Shown here: piece by piece, positions 56,430 through 64,000 of the stretch
Numbering within the stretch: position 1 is the first letter of the stretch
Layout: each line of letters opens with the position of its first letter
Source of the DNA: Clitopilus passeckerianus
Taxonomy: Eukaryota > Basidiomycota > Agaricomycetes > Agaricales > Entolomataceae
Direction: 5' to 3'
Length of the DNA stretch: 64,000 nucleotides
Assembly (NCBI GenBank): GCA_944990035.1
Contig: CALYLX010000066.1
Coordinates: 1,426,001-1,490,000, forward strand
Program-made: the position numbers and the translations under genes
Notes under the pieces: generated by a model
Database searches by the model: none
Told to the model about the DNA's origin: nothing
What the model saw: only the letters and a program-made list of their open reading frames with translations

Positions 56430-56890
56430 TCAGAGGGTCATCCGCTGTACCACCATTCGCTGATAGACATAAGTCGGAGAGGTTTCTAGCACAAAATCCC
56501 CGACCAAATTAATCCTAACACGCGGCGGTTGTATAACTGGAACCCGATGTTCATTTGCACCACATAAGCCGAAAATTCAGACTGTCGAGAAACATGAAAA
56601 CATGTGGTCTCACTTTCATCTTCATTTGCAAATGGGCTGCGCACCTTTTATACTTACCCAGATTTAGCACTTTAGAAGATTCCGAAGGTTCCGTTTGGCC
56701 CGTCGAGCAATCAGAGTATTTGTCACTGGCTGCCAGGTTTTCATTTGTGAGTCATACCATTCCAAACTAGGCTGCTCTCGAATGTCGGTTCCCATTCTTA
56801 CTCGCAGGTAATCTCCGACTCGGTCACAGATTCATGCCGCCGGACATCACCAGACCTCAGAGAACGAATGTATATAAGCTGTCCTGTTCT
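56430..56890. other. Insertion specific to duplication unit 2
   Basis: Absent from unit 1 between the blocks ATCGATG and GTCTTCGCCA/ATCTTCGCCA. It ends with GTATATAAGC, which could serve as a TATA box for the gene that follows. No terminal repeats or coding sequence recognised. Confidence 0.5.
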
Positions 56891-57402
56891 GCCCGGTTTC
56901 TGACATCTTCGCCAGCCCACTCAAAGCTCATAATCTTTTACTCGCTAACGTTCCCAATCCCAGGTGCATATCCATTTATTTCTCCGACCTGTCCAGTATG
57001 CTGATTTTACTCTCTCAGTTCTTTCCAGATAGTATTGCAATGTACTATATCTTCGAATTTTATCGTGACTTTTTAATGAACTAACTTTCCAAAAGGTCGG
57101 CCACCCAAGGACAATTTCAGTGCCACGGTGAAACACTATCAATCACAACTTATATCAATGGCCGACTACACAGACTCCTTGCCCGTACTTCCCCACCTCT
57201 TCCTCAACCTACTCTGGGGACGGTTGTAATCAACTACAACAGGGCCCCAATTGGCCAGGCTTCCCTTTCCGGCCGGGTTGGTCCGACCAACATCCAGTTG
57301 ACCATCTCGGGTGGTGTATCTGTCAGCGGATCATTGAATGTTCCACTCCCCCAGGCTTTTGCAATCACTGGATCTGGATTTTGGTCCATCCAATATGACT
57401 AG
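56880..57402 (+). CDS. Two-exon gene, second member of the tandem pair, start uncertain
   Basis: The exon 1 end (DIFASPLKAHNLLLANVPNP, ending 56963), a 132-nt intron (56964-57095, GTGCAT...CCAAAAG with CTAAC) and exon 2 (57096-57402, 307 nt, TAG). Exon 2 stays open and in frame with no indel relative to its paralogue, although many bases differ (VINYNRAPIGQASLSG, IQLTISGGVSVSGSLN). The 5' part of exon 1 is not recognisable because of the insertion upstream, and I see no ATG in frame close to it, so the gene may be truncated or use a new first exon. Confidence 0.5.
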
Positions 57403-57894
57403 GAGACATCGTTCAGCGTATTTCAATTAGTATATTACACATTTGTCAGGAGTTCCGTGTTACGTTCAAATCGATTTACTCTTGTTGTTGCCTGAATATG
57501 TTGTTCGACCTTCGGGGCATCTGTTGTCATTGTTAATTTCGGAGTCAATCCTGATTAATATTGAGATCGGGCAGCGAAAAGGACGATAGGAGATTATCCG
57601 AGTCTAGCATGAGGAGTCCGTGTAGCTGTTTTGTAGTACGTCCAGCATTTGGTGGGAAAAGGCGTTATAGTACGGCCAGCTGAGCTTGAATTAGGTTCTG
57701 TATTATAATACACATAGGACTGTTACTGACTGGTTGAATGGTCGGCGGGTGCCGGACCGGGACCTTGCTTGGAAATGTCAGGATCAAAAGGCCCAGCTTG
57801 CTTTTGTATGCATGTGTTTGAAGCGGAAGGATTTTCTGAGTTTGAATATTGAGACTTCAGGTTGTAATCATCTCTCAAACCTACCACAATTACC

Positions 57895-58222
57895 ATGGGC
57901 TTCGAAATGTATTCTCGCCGTTATATTCAACCGCAATCACCTTCTCAAGGAGACGAAGTCATGCCACCTCTCCAAGATGCATATGAGGAGGCCCGAGAGC
58001 ACGTTGAGACGGCGGTCGGCTCAATGGGGAACAACCTTGATCTCATCCCAGTTACCCGAACAGAGGTCACTGTCTACGCAGAATTGTATTCTGTGTGAGT
58101 TGAACTCGTATTTTCAAGAATGAGATTAATCATCGTTCAGCTATGGTAGTGGCATGGCCAATAATTATATTTGTCGCGCTCATGAAATGCGAATGGACAG
58201 GATGAGGGATAGCGAAAAATGA
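57895..58222 (+). CDS. Small two-exon gene, 92-93 residues, unknown function
   Basis: The ATG at 57895 is in a strong context (ACCATGGGC). Exon 1 ends at 58094 with donor GTGAGT; the intron is 46 nt (58095-58140, ending CGTTCAG); exon 2 runs to TGA 58220-58222. The joined protein starts MGFEMYSRRYIQPQSP, has an acidic helical middle (QDAYEEAREHVETAVGSM) and a basic end (HEMRMDRMRDSEK). No domain, signal peptide or membrane span. The solo LTR begins only 58 bp after the stop. Without RNA data it could be chance, but frame, splice sites and start context agree. Confidence 0.45.
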
Positions 58223-58408
58223 ATTGATTTTTTTAATACAAATACAAATACAACTGTCGTTTGTTGATGGTCGGCTTCTGTTGAACTTGACGTGTCTCAC
58301 ATCTTTGTCACATGAACAGTCACGTGACACCACATGACTACAAATCACATTACTTGATTACATCATTATCACAACATACACACGTGGAGCATTACAAATA
58401 CTTCTAGC

Positions 58409-60669
58409 TAGTGATTTGCCAGCTCAGGCTTGGCTCAGAAGCCCTGGCCTGGGCCTGGCCTACATAGGCTCAGGCCTCTCATGACCCAAGGCCAGGCCGT
58501 CGTTGGTGGCCTAAGCCCAGCTTGGCCCGGCTTTGGCTCAGGACCCGGCCTGGGAGTAGAAATGGCGAAAAATAAATTCTACAGTTTGCAGCACCTACTC
58601 AATGTCATCTACGTCACTAAGCTCATTATCCGTGGTATCAGCTTCTATGAGGAACTTCTTATCCCACCCTTCTTCCTCAATATCCTCCTATTCTGGATCT
58701 CCATTGTCTGCCTGTATCATTTCTTCCTCCGTCAATGCGATAAGCTCCTCCCGGTAAATTAAGTTCTTTGATATTGAACACTTAATGAATTGGAGAGCCT
58801 CAACGATGTCGCCCTTGAGTCTGTTCTACCGCTTGGTGATGGTAATGCCCGCCGAGGAGAATGCACGCTCACTCGAGACCGACGAAGCCATAATGGCTAG
58901 GTGGTCATGAGCAAGGGCAGCCCACACAGGATAACGATGTGCATTCAACTAGGAATATGTTAGCAAGAGTATTATTCAAAGGAATAGCCACTTACTCCCC
59001 ACCACCAAACAATAGTCATGTCATCACCAAGTTCCTCCTCCCCCGAATCCAAGTAGTGATTGAATTCCTTTGACCAAGAACGAGTGCTGGCACTGCTGTC
59101 AGCTACATCTGGCAACAATGAGCTGGAGGGCTGCATGCTGCTCCCACACGCTAGGAGCAGTCTCCTCGATCCAGTGCCTGGTGACCGCGAAATACACGTC
59201 AGTGTTGGAGGCTTGCCAGGCATCACATGTAAGGCTGACTTCACCGACGCTAGGTTTCTGAAAGATGATCAGTAAGTCAATGAAATTATAGCTCAGATTA
59301 ATCACGTACCGCCAACCGAGCCCTGAGGTTGGTTAGGTTCTTCTTGAAGAGGTCAAGCAGGGCTCAACGGGTTTCTTTGTGAGAGGGGATGATGACACCA
59401 CCCTCGGCATGAGAGGCAATGTCGATCATGTTCTGGAATTTTGTACTGAAGCGCACTGATAGGCTATACGAACCTATCAGTAGATATCAATGAAGCAAGC
59501 AACAAAATACATACCTGATCTGTAGCAGCAAGCCACTCGACAGCCGCCTGCTTAAAGGTGGCGTCAGAATACTTGACGACACGGGTAGGAGGTGGGCGTG
59601 TGGTCAAGTGTGGGTCGAGTGTGGCTTGTGATTCACGTTCGGCAGCTCTGGCATCTCTCTCAGCCTTCCTGTCAGCCGGTAACATGGACTTAAAGTTGTT
59701 GTTGTCGGCCCATAGGTAGTATAGAGCCTATAAGTTGTTTACAACTTGTTCAACATTGAGATATAGAATGACGAACCTTGTGTGTGGACGCCATGTGGCG
59801 GCGTAGAGTTGTGGCTTCTGCGACGAGCTATTTTTCATGCCCTTTCTTCCTGTTAAGATGATTAGTGTCAGCTATACGTCAAGACAAGTCAGATACTACT
59901 TACGCGCAGGTAAGGCACTGGCGTTTTCTAGTGTCGCCAAGTTGCTTGCCAGGTGAGAAAAAGTAATTCACATCTTTAGTCTTGTCCTCACGAGCCTGCA
60001 CCTCCTCTTCTTCGCCAGTATCGAACTCTTCATTGACGTCCGCTGTGTCTATGTGAAGGCGCTTATTGCCTGACAACAACATGTAAGTCAAACCAAAGTA
60101 TGGCGGGTCACAGTACGTACTCTGTTCATTGTTTCTGCTGTCAGCATCGTCCACGTCAATCACTTGACTGGATGACGGGACGGGAGCATCTGTTGCTGGG
60201 TTTGCTGGTGGTGGTGGAGGGAGCGCAGAAGACGTGGCAGCCAAATTGGGCTGAGCGGATCCAGCACCGACAATGGGCGGGGTCAACTTATCACCGCGCA
60301 GGCGCTTGTGAGCGCTAATCGCTAGTTCTGCGACGTTGTCGGCGTCGGCTGCTTTCTGTGAGAGAACACGTTGGTGTTTCAAAGCACTGCTCATTATGGA
60401 AGGGGCGATCCGATAGATTGGTTGTGCAGTCTTTCATCACACCACACCCCAAAAGCTTATCAGTAAACTATACAGTTACTTTCATTTTTGGCCGAATCTA
60501 CTCAATGCCGAGCTGCTGTTACCCGCCGCCATCAGAGATCGAAGTGCCTCAGCTTGAGCCAAAGCCCCGGGCCCTGATTGACGCTAGGCCAGGCCAAAAG
60601 CCATGATGGGCCTCATTGGGGCTGGCTCAAAGCTGGCTCGGGCCTGAAGCTGGAGCCAGGAAAACACTA
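58409..60669 (-). mobile_element. hAT DNA transposon, internally deleted
   Basis: 2261 bp with a perfect 8-bp target duplication CTTCTAGC (58401-58408 and 60670-60677) and ends TAGTG...CACTA followed by imperfect inverted GGCTC-rich subterminal sequence. It encodes a hAT transposase on the minus strand that lacks a central part, so it is non-autonomous. Confidence 0.88.
58688..60394 (-). pseudogene. hAT transposase, internally deleted and with stops
   Basis: Several exons on the minus strand with short introns. The N-terminal part (ATG 60394) leads to a BED-type zinc finger split by an intron (QCLTC, then RRHMASTHK). Next come KYSDATFKQAAVEWL and the conserved hAT block VSLTCDAWQASNTD (about 59225-59265). 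The C-terminal dimerisation region follows (ALAHDHLAIMASSVSSERAFS, about 58850-58910). The segment between LQLIVA and STRSWSKEFNHYLD is missing, removing much of the catalytic core. In-frame stops appear after GHEK, after HKETR and after ITITKR. Such elements can still be moved in trans. Confidence 0.85.
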
Positions 60670-60966
60670 CTTCTAGCACATTCTGCTCCACAATGACATC
60701 ATCATGACTCACGTATGACTCATTCTTTGTCATTCATTGTGTATTCTGTACTATATTTAGCACAGAACATTCTAAATATGCTTACATATACATGGTCTGT
60801 GCACTCTATCCTTTTGTATAAATACTAGCAGTAGTTTACCTCAATACAACAAGGAGTTACACTTCTTTTCTCTCTAGTTTGCTCTCACAGCCTCACTCTA
60901 CTCTACCCCAGGTTAGTAGCCTTACTGCACCTTCCTTCGCTGGGGGTGTGCCTGTTCGACAGCTTC

Positions 60967-61229
60967 GTCGTCAATGAATCATTAGAACTTTTGCTTCTTC
61001 AATGTGCCAGCCTCATTATCTTTCACTAACATCTTTCATTTCTCTCCTTGTTACAGTTACCTTGGATACGCACCCGGACTCTTTTTTCCTCTTACTAATT
61101 CACTGTTACTACTTTGGCCCGCTTAGCTTTACTTGATTATCTTACAATGCTGCGCATTCCTCATCTTTCTTACAAGACCTCCAAGCAAAAATATCTATAC
61201 TCGAGGCCAATCAAGGCATACTCCACTAC
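60967..61229. other. Flank between solo LTR and Helitron fragment
   Basis: No gene. Possibly 5' sequence of the Helitron fragment that follows. Confidence 0.4.
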
Positions 61230-62551
61230 CATAACAAATACTGATTTGTTAATGAATATGCCAGCACGTATATGCAGCTGCCAACACATAGCCAGTGTGT
61301 GGCCTGTTTTCAGGAGTTCTACCAGGCAATGTCCAATGCTGGAGTGGCATTGTCCGTTTGTGCAGTCTGTGCCCGTGAATTATTACAAGCGTCAAGCGGC
61401 TTTTCCCAAATCCCACTTGCCAATATCCCTCATTCAGACAAACTTCACCCAGCGGACGACTTTTACCGAGAACATCTGACATCAGGCATGTTGCTCAAAA
61501 GGGGAGGAATAGTTGGATCTAAAGCCAAAATATGCTTGTCTTGTCTTGACAATCTTTCATCCAGTGCATCCAGCCCTCCAAAATTCAGCCTTGCCAATGA
61601 TCTATGTCCATGCAGTGATGTCGCGAGTTATGGGTTCAGATGCTTCCCAGCAAGCTTGGAGATCACAAATTTGGTCGACATCTCTCATCCTCGGTCCACC
61701 AACACTGTGGATGACAATCAACCCAAGTGATTTGCATGATCCCATAGCACAGATGTTCGCGGGAGAAGACATTAACTTGGATGAGTTTAATCCCAAGCTT
61801 GGTCCAGATGCCCACAAATGTGCACTGAACATCGCTGAAGACCCTTTCGCTGTTGAAATGACACGTATCACTCACGTGACTAATCACGTGACATCACATG
61901 ATTAGTATTGCGCCATATCGCACTATTATTACTTCTTCTTATGAATATGCCTCATGGCAACTCATGTGACACTTCATGACTACTTATGACTCATTCCGTG
62001 TCACTTTTGTACTGTATTTAGCATAGAACATTCTAGATATGCTTACATATACATGGTCTGTGCACACTCTCCTTATGTATATAAACCTACGTACTTTACC
62101 TTAATACATTGGAGACTTCTCTAGTCTGATTACATAGTTCGCTCTCACTTCACAAGCCCACACCTAGCTCAAGGTAAGGGTTGTCCGCAACTTCCCTCGC
62201 CGGAAGGCATGCTGCTCGACATTCACTGCTACCAAATTCTTCTACTTCATCATTTCCACTGTTTTACACATATTATTTGGGATTGAAGCAACACCTTTCA
62301 ACGTTCGTCATCATGTTGGGGTTTTAGGAGAACTGGCAGGATATTTTGGCGCTGTTGAATCTCAAGAGCATGGAACACTTCATCTTCACATGCTTTTATG
62401 GATGCACCATACGCCGAATGCGGAAGAAATCAAGCGACTGTTGACAACCGAGGAATTCCGAGCAAAAGTGGTGGAGTTCATTGAAGTCAACATTTGTGCT
62501 TATGTCCCCGGGCTAGAGAATATTGTCGGAAAAACCCAAAAGTGGTTATAA
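61230..62551 (+). pseudogene. Second Helitron fragment (Rep N-terminal part), split by a solo LTR
   Basis: The plus-strand frame 61230 to about 61610 encodes the Cys-rich Helitron N-terminal region (CAVCARELLQASSG, KICLSCLDNLSS, PKFSLANDL). After a frame change at about 61610, where a large stretch of the usual protein is missing, it continues with SRVMGSDASQQAWRSQIWS and LWMTINPSDLHDPIAQMF. The solo LTR 61851-62221 interrupts at DPFA; beyond it the frame resumes exactly (TKFFYFIISTVLH) and shows the HUH motif TLHLHMLLW (about 62376-62402). It ends in TAA at 62549. No Tyr motif or helicase follows. The wording differs from the Helitron at 30532-37344, so it is another family. Confidence 0.85.
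61851..62221 (+). mobile_element. Solo Copia LTR inside the Helitron fragment
   Basis: 371 bp, TGTTGAAA...GCTCGACA, closely related to the LTRs at 41683-42054 and 48043-48414 in the opposite orientation. Target duplication is TTCGC (61846-61850) and TTCAC (62222-62226), one CpG transition apart. TATA box at about 62075. Confidence 0.88.
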
Positions 62552-64000
62552 TCAGCCTGAGATCATAACCAAGAACATAACCAATCAAGACCTGCCTAGC
62601 CGGGTTGTAACCTCATTGCGATGACGAAGGGAAGGTTGTATTCAGGTCAGAACTCAACCCTGTTGATTAGAGCCCGAAAGCTCGTTCCGCACCAGATTTG
62701 TAAGCCAAAACTCGTCCTAATTTGGTAGTCGACACCTTGAAAAGACCAATTTTGTGAGTTTCAAGAATCAACACCTATCCCAGGCGGCCTCAATTCGCGC
62801 ACATAATAAAGAGCGTGATTGGGGGCCATAGCGGGAGATGAATTGGTTTGCTCTGAACCAATGTGACCTATCCTTCATTGACACGGCAGAGCCAAATATA
62901 GCTATAATTTTGCGATTTTAACACAATTTCGTACAATTATACTGTTGTCTCTACTAATGTAACTGCCTGTGATAATACCTACTTTATTAACCTTGAAACG
63001 ACGGCCAATATACCCAAAGAAACAGTCCTTTGAAGTCGTCAAAAGGCCTTGAAGTTGTATTCAAAGTCAGCTGATGACATCGCCGCGCATCGGCTATGTC
63101 CGGACCGAGCTCTGTAGACTTCGAACCTCACGACTTCAAAAACCGGCTATGCCAAAAAGTAATAACCGGAAGTTTTGAAGTAGAATTTTCATTGAAGTGA
63201 CTCACTCGGAAGCCAAGAAAACACGGCAGAGATATATTTAGAATACTAAAGATATCTTTGGACCGCTAACCGAGTACCCGCGCATCAATCCGTCGGTTGA
63301 TTGCCATATTTGGTAATGCTACGCCTGGAATTCGTCAAAGTCGATTACTTTCGACGGATGTCCACCATATGCTCGTTTCTTGGCATTAAAACTTATATTC
63401 CTATTCCTTTAACCTTTACCATAGATAGAAGGAGTTCCTTATATGTACCATGGTCTGTGCACGATTTCCGTAGTTATAAAAGCCTGTATATTTGGTAGAA
63501 GAAATGCAAGTACTCTATAGACGAGATTCAGCTATCCCAGGGTGTGATAAGCCTAGATTTCGTTGCAAGCGAACTTCTTAGAGTCAGACGACGCAATCCC
63601 AAGTGGTTTTGAAGTCTTTCTATTGATTACCGAGGGTTTTGATCTTACCGCCGCGTGAGATCGCATTTGTGTTCATTATAGCGCAATATATTCATTTGAA
63701 ATGCTACTTTACATTGCGAAGGCTATCTAATAGTCTACGTACTTGTGTGAAGTGTGATATTAGTTGTACTAAGCCCCACGTACTCGTTGAGGGTTTTGGG
63801 ATTTGATTTGATTGGTGTTTGCACTTACCTTTCATTTCCCGACGCGCTCATCATCTTACACGCGCGAGAACTATCCCATTGATGGTGAGGGTCATGGCCT
63901 TCCAAATGGGGACTTGGCGGGCTTGGTTCTGGCCTGGGTTATGACCTAGTTATGATCATTTCGTTGGTGGATGGGTAGGATAATAACTATGCTGTTCGGT
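62552..64000. other. Non-coding right edge with a weak TIR-element candidate
   Basis: No gene supported. GATCATAACCAAGAACATAACC at 62561-62582 and its inverted relative at 63957-63936 (minus strand GATCATAACTAGGTCATAACC) could be ends of a 1.4-kb terminal-inverted-repeat element. The left end also forms a local hairpin (GGTTATAATC...GATCATAACC, 62544-62570). Near 63440-63500 a CCATGGTCTGTGCACGAT...TTATAAAAGCC stretch resembles the promoter part of the Copia LTRs. Confidence 0.35.

Larger units (their letters stand above)
55715..57570 (+). repeat. Tandem duplication unit 2
   Basis: Second copy of 53930-55330, diverged by substitutions and with about 470 bp of extra sequence at about 56430-56890 that interrupts the region matching exon 1 of the first gene. 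Confidence 0.7.
58280..60961 (+). mobile_element. Solo Copia-type LTR interrupted by a hAT element
   Basis: The LTR halves are 58280-58408 and 60678-60961 (about 413 bp when the hAT and one duplication are removed): TGTTGAAC at the start, GTTCGACA at the end. Target duplication GCTTC is perfect (58275-58279 and 60962-60966). The sequence is related to the Copia LTRs at 41683 and 48043 in opposite orientation (shared ACATATACATGGTCTGTGCA and TTTAGCACAGAACATTCTA), but is a distinct, diverged subfamily. Confidence 0.85.

Noticed and set aside
58430..58762. 110-codon plus-strand ORF
   Set aside because: It spans the hAT subterminal repeats and the antisense of the transposase C-terminus.
1..64000. 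CRISPR arrays, bacterial operons, rRNA genes
   Set aside because: No regularly spaced repeats, no ribosome-binding-site-led gene strings and no rRNA-like stretches; introns and LTR elements show a eukaryote.

Overview
This window looks like a transposon-dense stretch of a basidiomycete (probably Agaricomycete) genome. The evidence is short GT-AG introns (about 43-57 nt, one family 132 nt), several fungal-type LTR retrotransposons, a fungal Helitron, a hAT transposon, and a few host genes: an F-box-like gene, an Ssn6/Cyc8-like TPR fragment, and several unrecognised spliced genes. I cannot name the species.

Layout, left to right. 1-1171: no convincing gene; tRNA-related SINE-like sequence interrupted by a MITE-like inverted-repeat element. 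1172-8265: Ty3/gypsy chromovirus copy 1 (minus strand, target duplication TGGTT). 8266-12511: SINE-like remnants, a four-exon gene (8976-10037), then non-coding DNA. 12512-19723: gypsy copy 2 of the same family (minus, target duplication TTCGG, LTRs identical by eye). 19975-30461: a different gypsy family, 10.5 kb, plus strand (target duplication AGTGC). 30532-37344: Helitron Rep-helicase frame that continues into a USP-like cysteine peptidase (minus). 37960-41682: a decayed gene, an F-box-like gene, and a multi-exon gene cut off by the next element. 41683-48414: Copia element (minus) without a matching target duplication. 48415-48984: Ssn6-like TPR fragment beginning exactly at the Copia edge. 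49.3-53.9 kb: decayed related blocks. 53.9-57.6 kb: a tandem duplication carrying a two-exon gene pair. 57.9-58.2 kb: a small two-exon gene. 58280-60961: a solo Copia-type LTR (target duplication GCTTC) holding an internally deleted hAT (target duplication CTTCTAGC). 61.2-62.55 kb: a second Helitron fragment (plus) split by another solo LTR (target duplication TTCGC/TTCAC). 62.55-64 kb: no gene; a weak terminal-inverted-repeat candidate.

How the parts work. The chromovirus family carries a readable life-cycle programme. A TATA box sits about 31 nt upstream of an 11-nt sequence that is exactly complementary to the predicted primer-binding site, the Tf1-type self-priming arrangement. Gag is joined to Pol by a GGGTTTT slippery heptamer plus stem-loop (-1 frameshift). 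Pol ends in a chromodomain, and a third, Cys/His-rich ORF lies between pol and the 3' LTR.

Decay. Most transposon frames are otherwise continuous but broken by premature stops. In gypsy copy 1, gypsy 3, the Helitron and Copia I count 16 such in-frame stops: TGA or TAG, never TAA, as expected from C-to-T or G-to-A decay of methylated DNA. All functional assignments come from reading motifs by eye; no database search was run.
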